From: Onchocerca volvulus | Taxonomy: Eukaryota; Nematoda; Chromadorea; Rhabditida; Onchocercidae | Direction of reading: 5' to 3' | Assembly (NCBI GenBank): GCA_000499405.2 | Contig: HG738139.1 | Location: 4,860,616-4,924,615, forward strand | Length of the DNA stretch: 64,000 bases | Shown here: one piece after another, positions 14,452 to 25,989 of the stretch | How positions within the stretch are numbered: position 1 is the stretch's first letter | Layout of the letters: each line of letters starts with the position of its first letter | Made by a program: the position numbers and the translations under genes | The notes under the pieces: generated by a model | Seen by the model: the letters and a program-made list of their open reading frames with translations, nothing else | Database searches by the model: none | Told to the model about the DNA's origin: nothing

Positions 14452-15067
14452 TTTATTATTTTCAATATATTTTGTCAGCAGTTCCAACTATGCCTTTATG
14501 GTAATGCCAAAATATCAACAACTGAAGCATGAAGAATATGTTTTTGAAAGATTCAAAGAAATTGAAGAAATACTTTGCAACATTTCAGCCGAAAGAGAAT
14601 AAGTAATTCGGAACATCGATATTCAGCGGATTAATTAAATTTTGGGGAGTAACATCATGAGCATTTACTTTCAAGAAATTTAATTCTCTAATGTAGAAAG
14701 AAAGTTTAAAAATGGTGTGTTATTCTCTAATATAAAACTTACCTAGATAATGAAGATGTGTCTAGATAATGCAAATGATTTGTTTCTGTTTATTGCTCAT
14801 TGATATTCTTTTTTAATTCCATTAGTACTTTTCATGGTGTTATTTTAGGGATTTACTGTGTTTTCATTGTTATTCATGTTTTTGTGAAATTAATCCGAAA
14901 TACAAGTTTGTTGTTTCTATTATGGCATAAGTGGTTCATTTTCCATTAATGAATTTTTTTTGTGGGAAATTTCTCATGTTGTTTTTTATCACTCAGAGGA
15001 ATTAGCCAATATTTGGGTTTTTCAATGCAGTTTTATATGTTTAGGTAGAGCATAGTGAGACTGTACA
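14452..15067. other. Intercistronic spacer between the trmt10c-like and rpusd3-like genes
   Basis: 616 bp on the same strand as both genes. Near its right end an acceptor-like TATGTTTAG sits about 30 bases before the next start codon, as expected for trans-splicing of a downstream cistron. No ORF or RNA gene recognised. Confidence 0.45.
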
Positions 15068-18000
15068 ATGGTGTATAAAATGGACGAGAAAGATGATTTT
15101 TTTGGTATTGAGAAGGCCACGGAAATACCCCTTCCACATCATATGAAAGCTGCAATCATGTCACGATCAAGAACAACAGTGAAAAAATATTGTGAAGCTT
15201 CGAATAAACGAAGTGCTGTTTCAGATCAGAGGTCGGCTTATTTTGGATCAAAATTTTATTCAAACACTTTTCAAATCGATTTTATCTGGAACGTGAAATG
15301 ATCAGTGATTCAGGCAGTTTAAGTACAACTGTTGATACCTCTGGTATTGACTACCTCGATTCGCTATATTTTGGTGATTTTGGGGATATCGAAATTGATA
15401 GAGAAGAAAGTAGTGAAGTTGCTAATGTTGCGCCTGATACATCTGGTATCGACTATGTTGATGCGCTATATTTCGGTGATTTCCTGAACAGTCGATCTGC
15501 ATTGAACGAGAATAAGAGTTACAATAATTTTGAAAAAAGTTTATTTGAGAGAACTAACAAGAGTAATCGAGATAATATTCAAGTAGAATGCCTGTGGAAG
15601 TGTTCCAAATTTCTCCTGAAAAAATAACTGGGATAAGTATGCCGAAGCAACAGTGATTCCTCTGAGATAAAATCTCGTAGTTCCTCTGGAACTGATTGTA
15701 TCAACTTCTAATATTTTTCTGATCATGCTAAGGTTGAAAACAGTTTATGTTACTGTCCTGTTATCATTTTAATGTCTTTATTGTTACGAAGAAATAGTGT
15801 TCTAAAATCTATTTTCCGGAAGTTGAATTTTGTAGAAGATATAATAGTAAGCGCTTCAGGACTGAATCTAAATACAGGATCTGACTGTTGTAGGATTGTA
15901 TTAATGTGCAAAACTTCATTGATTCGGTTTATGAAAAAAATATCTTCCATTAAAAAGAAAATATCTTGCTAAATCAGATAATTTTTTCTAATTAGGTTTT
16001 ATTCAGTATGGATTCTGATACTGGATAGATACTAGCTAGGAAGCATCACGTTATAGCTATTTCACCAAAGATGACTAGAACGCATCATAGTTGAATGGAA
16101 ATATCTTTTCTCTTAAATTTTCCCTTTGCTTTCTCTTCTTTTCTCTTAAATTAATGGATTAAATTCCGAAAAGTATGTTTACTAGTTTTAGATTCATATG
16201 AAGTTAATCCAATAAGCAGAACTCATAAGCATCCTTAAAAGTATCAGTTTTTCTGATTTCTCATTTTCATGTTTTTTTTCTTCAGGCTAGCTCAACGTCC
16301 ACTGGACAGATCACCAAATGAATCCGTCGGAGATTTCAAAGAGGATATTGGATGTGGTGATAATGAAAATGATGCAGATGATGATAATATTCAATCATTC
16401 GTAAATTTTTATTAATAGGATTAAGAAGTTAGATTGTTGTTTGAAAGGATATATTGAAGTAAATTTCAAAATTCTTAATTTAAAAAACGAAAATTTAAAG
16501 AAAAAAATCAATGAAAACTAATAGTACTTGCTTCTCATCAAATTATTTTTGGAACTGTTCTAAACAGTTTAAGGATTTTAAGGAATCAGTTTAGATTTAT
16601 ATTAGGGAAATGAATTTCCAGGCGATTAATTGGAAATTTTCATTCAGCTTTATATGGAAAACCAGTTTTTGACCATTTAGCTTGTTATTAAATTATTTGT
16701 CGATTCTGTAGCTTTATCTTGTTATTTTTTTGTTTTTGTAAACAAAGTGTAAACGATATTATAATTTACATTTCTTAACCACAAAAAAAAAAAAGAAAAA
16801 AAAAGAAATGTGCTGTGAGCTCTATATGTAATAATACATTATTCCGAGAAAGAAAATCATTAATATTGCAGGAAATTTTGAATTTAAAAACATATAAAGA
16901 TATGGGTCTTAGTAAGATATGGGAAGAAATTCAACCAGTGTGGAAAATGAATGATGAAGACTTAGTTAATTTGATGATCAATCGGATCATTTATGAAGAT
17001 GGTATTATTTATTGCTGCACATAATTATCTACTATTTTTGAGTATAAGGCATTAGCGCTTTTTACTCTCTTCGAAGTCCGAGGCTATTTTGTATATTTGT
17101 TGCTTTCGTTTTAAAAAATATTTTTGATTTATACATGTTTTCAGAAGAACTTATCGCATTTGACAAGCCATATCAAATGGCTTGTTCAAATGCACCGAGC
17201 AATCAAGCCGAATTGTTACGTATTCTTCCCAAACTTTCGTCTCGAGTAGCACCACATATCGATTGTTTGCGGATGATAAAATCTATTGCAAAACCTGTTA
17301 CTGGAGTGATATTGTTTGCAAAGTTAGTTTATTTTTTCTTTTTCATTTTTATTTTCTGTTCATTAATAAATTTGGGCAAAAATATTTCTCTCTATCTGTC
17401 TGCTTATCAGAAGAATTACTTTTGAATTCTACAATATTTCATTTTTTCATCCTTTTACTGGTCTTTAATTATCTTTTTCTTTGGTCCTTTCAAGTGTGAG
17501 TAGAATATGGCATTTATCACTTTAATCTTGGAACTTAAAAAATTGCTGAGGAATTGATTTTCTTCATTAAACCGAGTTAGATTAATTTCAGAAAGAGTTT
17601 GTTCTAGAAATTTCAGAATATTCTTCTAAATTTTTGCTTTCTTTTGCAGGAATCAAAGTACTCACGAAAAAATAAAAGCTTTGTACGATAATAGATTATT
17701 AGAGCAGTGCTACCGTGTCATTACAAATATGGCACCTGCGCATCAAGAAGCTGTTGTCAATATTCCTCTTGTCAAGTGTAGAAGGAAAAATAATAATTTC
17801 ATGGTTGATTTTAATGATTTTTTTTTCTTGACTATAGATGAAAAATATAAACTAGACCATTTCAGTAAATAAATCAATAAATAACGTTCGCATTGAAAAT
17901 GGCATTTTTAGATTTGATCACTTTACAAAATTCGTTAAAGACTGGAAATGGCCCTGTTCGACTAATTAGTGTATTTATAAATATTGACCGTCTTAGATGA

Positions 18001-19309
18001 ATGAAATTGAATGACAGAAAACTATTTAATCTTTGAACTTTCTCTTTAATGGGTTGAAGATACTTTATACAACGCAGAAAACGTTGTAGATTCATATACT
18101 TTAGTCTTTCAAGAATTTAGTGAAGTGGTCAAATTTAAAAATGCCATTCCCACCGCTAAAATTATTTATTGATTTGTTTGCTGAATTTTTTGACTAATTT
18201 AGATGTTACCATTGGGTGTAAACAAGAGCAGTGAAATCAATCCGTTTTTGGAAGCAAGTACGTATTATCGTGTTCTCAAACATGATTCCAGAAATCATAC
18301 CAGTTATATGGAGTGTATCGTTAATCGTGGTACTTTTTTCATTTTAGACAGTTCCTGGAATGAAATATGAGTTAAGTCACGAAGATTGAAGGACACTAAT
18401 TATATTTCTCTGATTATGAGGAAGTTCAATTTTAAGAATGTTGTGTTTAATAATTTAGCTAGTTAATATACGTTCAGCGTTGTTGCGAGGGTTAAACTGA
18501 GTGTTCATAATTTGACAATTCAAAAAAGCTGTATTAGCTAGGTGAATAAAGTTTCAAAATTATTGTGATGTACAATATTTTATTAGGAATAAAGTTTGTT
18601 TCCTATAACATTACTTTCAGTCGCTGTTAAAAAGGTAAAAGTGAGAATTTTAGATGTTCCAGAACAAATACGCGCTCATCTTGGTATCGGCCTTGTATGT
18701 CCCATTATTGGTGACATGAAATACAATTGTAGTCGCCGAGAAGCAGGAAGAGGAATTCCACCACGATTATCGGATATTGCGTTACAAGATTTAAATATTA
18801 TTGGTAATTTAATTTATCTTTCATTCCTTTATACAGTTGGAGTGAATGTGTAGTTTGATATCCGTTTTTAATATTTACTTTTTGTGATAAAGCTTATGTA
18901 ATTTTAGTGATTTTTTAAAATTTAACCAGTAATATGTTAGTTTACGGTGATTTCATATGTGCTCGTTATATTTTAGAACTCAGAATATATAACCATTTCT
19001 GTACCTCATTTATTCCTTATATATTGTTTAAATAAATAAAATCTCAAGTAGTTGGATAATTAAATTTGGATTATCAAATTATAGTACATGTACTCTCATT
19101 CGAACTGGAGATCTTGTTTATTAATTTCTTGAAAAGTTACATTGATCATTTTTTTAGGTAATTCATTTCGTCGATTACCAATGTACATACATTTGAAAGA
19201 AGTGATCATTCCTGTATCGAAACGAAACCAGGAAAAAATTCATATTTGTGCTCCTATACCGTCTTTTTTTACATATACTTTGAAGAAATTGAGATTGTTT
19301 AAAAAATAA
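15068..19309 (+). CDS. RluA-family pseudouridine synthase homologue, RPUSD3-like, catalytic Asp missing
   Basis: Confident exons are 16286-16400, 16872-17001, 17145-17322, 17650-17803, 18203-18329, 18621-18803 and 19158-19309, all phase-compatible. Exons 15068-15231 and 15306 to about 15595 probably form the N-terminus. The RluA fold shows in ELIAFDKPYQM, VTGVILFAK, EASTYYRVL and LVCPIIGDMKY. The tail APIPSFFTYTLKKLRL closely resembles the end of human RPUSD3, a mitochondrial RNA pseudouridylation factor. Where active enzymes have HRLDxxT, this protein reads KSIAKPVTG, with Ala (17288-17290) at the catalytic Asp. From memory human RPUSD3 also departs from the motif, so this is probably an old loss in the subfamily. 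The acidic N-terminus with two SGIDY(L/V)D repeats does not look like a transit peptide. The exon link between about 15595 and 16286 is unsettled. Confidence 0.8.
15588..15975 (+). pseudogene. Decayed exon-like stretch with degenerate SGIDYxD repeat
   Basis: Directly downstream of the clean exon at 15306 the same frame continues for about 385 bp but meets stops at 15625, 15634 and 15709. Between 15588 and 15650 a different frame reads sensibly (MPVEVFQISPEKITGIS). At 15687-15728 the original frame gives SGTDCINF, a stop, then YFSDH, an apparent third copy of the SGIDYVDALYFGDF repeat. It probably lies inside an intron of the rpusd3-like gene and looks like former coding sequence. Assembly indels are the alternative. 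Confidence 0.4.
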
Positions 19310-19313
19310 TAAA
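19308..19313 (+). terminator. Poly(A) signal AATAAA overlapping the stop codon
   Basis: AATAAA begins at the second base of the TAA stop of the rpusd3-like gene, which implies a very short 3' UTR. This is common in genes within nematode operons. Confidence 0.5.
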
Positions 19314-19679
19314 GTTTATCAAAGATATGTCTCTTATATTTCTTCTATTTACAACACTTTATTTTCGATGGATATCCACATTCTGCATGTTTTTTGAAAT
19401 TTAAAAAATTTGGAATCTTTGAACGAGAATTAATTTGGAGAAATGAATCCAATTAAGTTGTATTGCTGAATCTTATCATTAGTTTCGGGGTGAAAATACT
19501 GGATCATTTTTAAGATTTCATGATTCTTTTGGTAATGGCAATCGTAGCGTTATAGCTTAAGTAGGGAGTAAAGTCTATTATTATAAATTATGTGTCTTAT
19601 TAACAGGGGACATCTTAAACAAAATTTTTACATTGGAGAAATTATTTTTATAACTTTAAGTTGGTTTTAGATATGTTCA
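19310..19679. other. Intercistronic spacer, about 370 bp
   Basis: Spacer between two same-strand genes. A good acceptor (TTGGTTTTAG) ends at 19670, nine bases before the next gene's ATG. The first ATG after that acceptor (19673) opens a five-codon uORF that stops inside the main frame. No coding or RNA feature otherwise. Confidence 0.45.
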
Positions 19680-21732
19680 ATGAGGTTTAAAATTAGTGAT
19701 GCATTATTACTTGACTTGCGAATGCCACAGCAGGTTTGCTATGCTAAATTGGATGATAATTTGGCGGGTAGCAAGTCGATTGTGAGATGGAAAACATCGG
19801 CTCATTTTTTGAAATCATTACTTTATGCCATTCAGACAGAATATGTGAAACGAACTTTACTAGATTTTTTGAGGAGAAATTTCAATATTCCGGATGACAG
19901 GGTAAGTTTTCCATTTACTGAGTCTAAATTGTGGAATTGTTCTGTCTGGCAACATGTAGCTAAAATTATTGCACTTCGTCTTCCTCCGCATATTATCTGG
20001 TTTTAATTGTATTTTTTTATAGAAATTGCAAAGCTCATGAACATTGATCCGTTAGTGACAGTATACGTTACATGTTGCTTTTCTCTAGATTTTGAACATA
20101 TTTCAAGTATCATTCCATAATTGAAGGATCGCTGAATTGATATGATTGAAGAGTTTTAGCGATCTCTGATTACTGATTTCCTGTTGGAATTAATTTTAAT
20201 TTACGAAGATATTAGTTGAGAAACAGATTTTCGGTTATTCAAAATTATTTTTCAATAAATCTTCATATTTCTGTTTAGATTGTATATTTGGTAATTCACT
20301 TTCGCGAGCCGTTGGTCAATGAAATTGATTATAAATGGTAAATATAATTTTCGTAGGCAATATTTCTTGTCTGTTCTTTCTAAAAATAATTTCATGAATA
20401 GAATGGAGCTGACTTGACATAATGAAAGTCAGTTTTTTTATTCATAGTCAAATGAAAAACGGGAAAACTTGAAATGAATAGGCTTTCATGATAAGATGAA
20501 TTTTTAAAAGACACTTTGAAATGTGGGCATAGAAAAAAGGAATTTTCAACACTTTATTGTTATTATTTTCAGGAACTACAGAATTTCTACTATTTGTATT
20601 AGAGGTTTGCAACTGGAAAAATCTTTATGGGTTTTATCTACTTTTGGTGGCGCTTTATCAGCCATGGGTGATTATTATAAGCATTTTGTGAGTTAATCTT
20701 CTCGAATTTACTCTTATCCTTTAATTTTGAAAAGTCTCATTACATTTCGAAACAGTTTCTTTAACAAAATGTTTTTATGCCACTGATTTCTGCAATTAAT
20801 TCAAAAATGAAGTATTTCATATTACAGCACAAAAAAATTGCTGATTTGTATTTATTTTTTATAGGCTGAAAAAGCAGAACTTGTTTCCTATAGTCAATTG
20901 CAACTTGCTAATAGTATTGGTGATCCGGTTCTTATTTCACGGTGTAAATTATATATTTCAATCAGCCTGATGCAAACAAACAGATATCGTGCAGCTGCGA
21001 AAATAATTCGGTAATTTATTTTTAATTAATTATGCTTAAAATAATATAGCTTGAACAGTAATCAAATGAAACGATCAAATACTTGGGTTGTATAATAATA
21101 CAAAATTCTGGATGATCAGACTATCCTGCTGCTGATTTTGGTGAGTGAAAAAGATAATTAACGAAATATTTTGAAGATGATAATAAATATCTGTGATCTT
21201 TAACTAGTTCATTATTCTGTTTAAATGGAATTGATCTTTGAAGTTTCGCAAACAAACGATGTGTTAGTAATACTGTAGCCCTTATCATAATTGATCTGTC
21301 CAATCATCACATCTCATCTGCATTCAAAAATTGTCATCATCTTTTACTTCGACTCCAATTCCAATCAAATCTTTGCTTTTAATTCGTTCATTGGATTGGA
21401 TTGTTATTGATTCACGCCGTTTAGCCTATATAATGGCCTTTCAGATTGTTTGAAATTTTTTGTGACATATATTTTGCATATTTTGAATGTCTAAATTTTA
21501 TCATTTCTGTATTGCGATAAAGTTATTAATTGGATTTCATGATTTTGCAAAATAAGGAGAAATTATTTACAGACGGCAATACAACATTGCAAAAACGCTG
21601 AAAAATCAATTTCTGCTTCATTGTTGTGAAGGTGTATGGATGAAACTGCGTGGCATAATAGAAAACTCCAGACAAATGGATCGAAATACCGGCATTACTT
21701 TGAATAAGAAATCATTAGCATCAGTAAATTAG
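19680..21732 (+). CDS. Conserved-looking protein of unknown family, 233 residues
   Basis: Exons 19680-19901, 20279-20337, 20573-20687, 20865-21010 and 21573-21732 join in frame (702 nt with stop), all with good splice sites. I do not recognise the family. Composition, codon use and intron phases look like a real gene. The middle and end are rich in amphipathic helix (for example AELVSYSQLQLANSIGDPV and RAAAKIIRRQYNIAKTL), reminiscent of TPR-like solenoids, which is only an impression. No signal peptide or membrane segment. It is third in a same-strand cluster with two mitochondrial RNA genes. The TTTTAG before 19671 could be a trans-splice or an internal acceptor (the frame is open back to it), so the start is provisional. 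Exon 2 and part of exon 3 lie in an inverted duplication. Confidence 0.7.
20067..20609 (+). repeat. Inverted duplication, left arm (543 bp)
   Basis: Matches the reverse complement of 22423-22965 over its whole 543-bp length with only two substitutions that I noticed and no length change. It covers an intron, exon 2, the next intron and the first 37 bases of exon 3 of the unknown gene. The spacer between the arms is 1813 bp. Confidence 0.95.
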
Positions 21733-22422
21733 AATGTGAATAGTCTTAATTTATAATTCTGTGTAATTGATTTTTCTGATAATATTTGAACACATTATGG
21801 TTTTATTTTATTTACTTTTCATAAAATTGTACAAATTCGCTTTAATATGCCTATTTTATTTGAAGTTATTCTCTTTATTCATCACTAATTTTAGCTGACT
21901 ATTTTTATATTTTCAAATCGTTGTCTATTTTATTGGAAGTTCTAATTGCTTGATTCAGCTCCAAGTATACGCATAAAATTTAAAATTCAAATGATAATAA
22001 AAAGCAAATTTTCACATACGCATGAGAAGGTATAGTAATATTCATATATACGATTTGAAAAATTAAAATAAGTGTATTCCATGATTTATCTTTTTGATGC
22101 AATTTGGTCTGAATTCCTTATCCCATATTCTCAGCGTTTCTAATGTTTAGGACTTAACGAAATTGTTGTTTTTGTTGAAACTTTCAGTTATGGAGGAAAT
22201 ATTACATGTTTCATGTTATTGTTTCGTATTTTCTTGTGCTTAACGTTTGTTATTATTTTTTAGTTAAAAGAATTTCATTTTTTCTAGAGCGTTGATATAT
22301 AAATTTCTAAGAACTTTTTTCATATTTTAAAGCAATAAGTAACGACCAGCAAATTCTATTGCGTGCTGAAGCTTGACCTTATTATCAGAGACATAAGCAA
22401 TTTCTGTCATTTATTCCTGCTA

Positions 22423-22965
22423 CAAACCTCTAATACAAATAGTAGAAATTCTGTAGTTCCTGAAAATAATAACAATAAAGTGTTGAAAATTCCTTTTTTC
22501 TATGCCCACATTTCAAAGTGTCTTTTAAAAATTCATCTTATCATGAAAGCCTATTCATTTCAAGTTTTCCCGTTTTTCATTTGGCTATGAATAAAAAAAC
22601 TGACTTTCATTATGTCAAGTCAGCTCCATTCTATTCATGAAATTATTTTTAGAAAGAACAGACAAGAAATATTGCCTACGAAAATTATATTTACCATTTA
22701 TAATCAATTTCATTGACCAACGGCTCGCGAAAGTGAATTACCAAATATACAATCTAAACAGAAATATGAAGATTTATTGAAAAATAATTTTGAATAACCG
22801 AAAATCTGTTTCTCAACTAATATCTTCGTAAATTAAAATTAATTCCAACAGGAAATCAGTAATCAGAGATCGCTAAAACTCTTCAATCATATCAATTCAG
22901 CGATCCTTCAATTATGGAATGATACTTGAAATATGTTCAAAATCTCGAGAAAAGCAACATGTAAC
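22423..22965 (-). repeat. Inverted duplication, right arm (543 bp)
   Basis: Reverse-complement copy of 20067-20609, located about 690 bp past the stop of the unknown gene. It carries exon 2 and the first 37 bases of exon 3 in antisense orientation. I treat it as a recent segmental copy, not a gene. Confidence 0.95.
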
Positions 22966-23233
22966 ATGAAGGCGATCCGGGAATTCAGAGAAAATCGAAT
23001 AAGAACATCTGATACTTATATTTCTGCATAAGGAAAGTAGTGATTCGATTTCTTCTAAATACGGAAATATGTAAATGTGAAGGAAGAGAACTTATAAAGA
23101 GAATAGCAATATTTTAAAAATTTAGGATTGTTGAGATTTCGCTTCAGCTTTGTGCATTCTCACTTTGTTTAAAATAAAACGTAAAATGAATTTTGAGATA
23201 ACAGATCTGAAACGTGGATTCAAATATATTTCA

Positions 23234-23341
23234 GAATTGCTTGGATTGCCGGACGAGACAGAAAAACCAGAACTGAACGATTCATCGGGACAATTGGGGC
23301 AGAATTGACGAACCTGGATTACCAGAGTACCGGAATTGCGA
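23234..23341 (+). pseudogene. Decayed collagen (Gly-X-Y) relic
   Basis: Read on plus in one frame, this is exactly twelve triplets. The first codons are GAA, GGA, GAC, GAA, GAA, GAT, GGA, GGG, TGA, TGG, AGA and GAA: each is Gly or one substitution from Gly, and the third positions include Pro (GLP, EKP, RVP). One is a stop. This is what a mutated collagen repeat should look like. A second weaker block at about 23633-23745 reads GHSGYI, then SP, FP and KP spaced by three. No intact ORF remains. A live collagen-like gene lies 2.6 kb downstream on the same strand. Confidence 0.45.
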
Positions 23342-25989
23342 AGTATAACAATATAATTTGCAAGCAGTGAAAAATGAAATTTTTTTTTAGGGTGGTACCA
23401 GGTCGATAATTTGTAATAACAGGTAATAGAAAAAACCATTTCCAAGAAATATTAAAATATTTAATTATTATAGTAAATAAATATTTCTAGGCTACTGTTG
23501 AGCTTTATCGCTAATTTAAACTTTTCATACAGAATTTTGTATGTAATCAAGAATTTCAATTCTGTTCCCAGTAATTCTATGATATTTAGAAAATAGCGTA
23601 GGTAATAGACTTTCCTTTAACTTAGGACATTCTGGTTATATCAGTATCTCCCTTTCTCCAGAGTTCCCTCACAAACCTGGTGTCCAATTGATCCAGCGGA
23701 GCCTGAAACAGAAAGATTGGTCTTCCTGGTTTATCAGGTGATTTATTGTTATATGATAGCTTCTGCAAAATTGAAAAATTCAAGAAATATATTGGTATGA
23801 TTTGTAAAATCATCCTGGTAATTTGATTCTAGTTTGTAGACTAATAATAAGAAGGAAATATAATCTAATTTTTCAGTAAGTATAATTCTAATTAATTTGC
23901 CGAGAAAAGTACTTCAGTCTGCACATTTTATGCTCCATAATATTTATCGATCCACTTTTGTTTATCATTTAGCAAAGGAAAAGATTCATTATATTAGAAC
24001 ATATGTTAGCATGAGAATATATAAATAATTCACCTCTCAGATATCTCTCTAATCACTCGGAGCAATAATTATGAAATGCTAGAATAATAATGTATAATAT
24101 TTTGAATTGTAGATTGGCTAGTTGATGGTCAAAATTTGTCACTTGGCTCTTGGTCATTATCATTTATTGCAGTAGAAGTATATGTTACTTCAGTAAACTA
24201 TGTTACCTAGAAAGTTACAGCTTTGGGAATATCCATTTGTGATGCGTAAAGATCGATAAGAAATGTAGCAAAAGCTTAAAGTATAGATATATTGCAAATA
24301 AAGATATTTCTATTATTTCAAAGTAATTCAATATAATAAATCGTGGAAATGCTTAATTAACCCATGCCTTTTTTTTAAATACGCAAAACCAAAAATAAAT
24401 AAATAAATAAAAATGAAGAATAGAAATAAAAAAAAGATTACCTAAAAACCAAATAACCTATTTGCATACATTGTACAGTTTACTAATTGCATTATAAAAA
24501 AAGCTAAGTTAAAAAAAAATAAAAAGATAGAAATCAGAAAAAAACTTCTGCGGATGGCTCTGGACGCCTTGAAAGTCAAAAAATGATTTCCTCCTGATGT
24601 TATCATAACATAATTATGCTTCATTTTTGATTATGGCATAATGTGATCATGCATAATTCATCAACCGCCAATCAATTACTTTAAAGGTATAAAATTATTT
24701 GAAGAGAAAATACCTAATTTAAAACTTTTAATTGCTTTATTGCAAAAAGCAAATTATCTTCTAAAACAAATGAGATGGAGATTTTGCAACTGAATCCTTG
24801 TATATTGCTTTTAAAGTTCATTTAACTATCAAGCAATAATAACTTTATATTTCTAAAAATTCATTTGTTACTTGAAATTATTCATGAAATGTTGAGATTT
24901 TTGCATTTAAAAATTTACTTATGAAATAAATAGAAACATAAAATACTTGATTTGTATTTTCATATCCATTAAAGTAACAATCGATTAATTAATATGTTCC
25001 AATGGAAATATTTTCACAAATAATATGACAAATTGTAGGGAAAAAATTGAAGAAAAAATTATTGAAATATTTGTTAACGACAAATTGTTTTGGAACTTCG
25101 ATTTTGTCTTTTTTTCTCTCTCTGCTTTGAAAATCTCTTTTTTTTTTTTTTTTTTTTGAAAGTACCTTTTAAAACTTTCTGAAACGAAAAAAAAACTTGA
25201 AGAAGAGATATGATAGTACAAAAACCATTAGCAAAAGATCTGTAAAGCAGAAACTAAGTAATAAATCAATCTTTTAAACAGATGCTTTCTTATAGTTCTT
25301 CTTATTCTCAGCATTTTATTTTATTCCATTTATCTAAGCAGTGAAGAATTTCGTATTTCTTACATATTTTGTTTTACTCTTTTAAATTTATTTTAATTTA
25401 ATAAAAGTATGGCTAATTAAGCTAATACTACTAGTTTTTGTTAGCTTTACGGTACTTTAATGCTTCTCACTCAAATATATAATAATGAAAATAAGTATTC
25501 ATGCATAAAGATACGATATTTGCTCATTGATGAAATATTCGTAAGGATGTGAAATCAGTGGTAGAAATTTAGGATTATAAGTAAGGAATAAATTATGAAG
25601 CAATGGTTTAATATTAGTGAAAAAAAAAAAAAATCAATTTATTAAAGTGCTTTTCGAAATTCGCACAAATTTGATACAGAAGTTTTGATAAAAAGTTTCG
25701 TATTTTTGCAATACGTTAAAATATGCATGTTATGGAGATATTCATTCTTCAAGCATCTTGAAAAATAACATGCATGATAAATTAAAATTAACAGCTATTT
25801 AACTCAATCATGGATGGAATTAACAGGTTGAGTACGATTAAATAAAATCTATTCAATAAATTTGATTTGTAAACAAAAATGTTGTTTATGAGAAGTTATT
25901 TTATTTTTCCTTTTTTTTTTTTTTTTTTTTTTGTTATTTTTCAAGTCAGAAAGATAAACCAAGTGATAAGCCAAGATATAAACTAAGGA

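Larger units (their letters stand above)
21733..25989. other. Intergenic region, 4.3 kb, apart from the repeat arm and collagen relic
   Basis: AT-rich sequence with homopolymer runs. Besides the right arm of the inverted duplication and the decayed Gly-X-Y stretch, I see no supportable gene. Its right end should carry the promoter of the collagen-like gene at 25990. Confidence 0.5.

Noticed and set aside
22363..22590. 75-codon ORF on plus
   Set aside because: Mostly antisense of the duplicated intron and exon in the right arm of the inverted duplication.
23122..23813. Minus-strand ORFs over the collagen relic
   Set aside because: They are reverse readings of the same GC-richer stretch; the plus frame gives an unbroken set of Gly or Gly-neighbour codons, and the minus frame fits less well.
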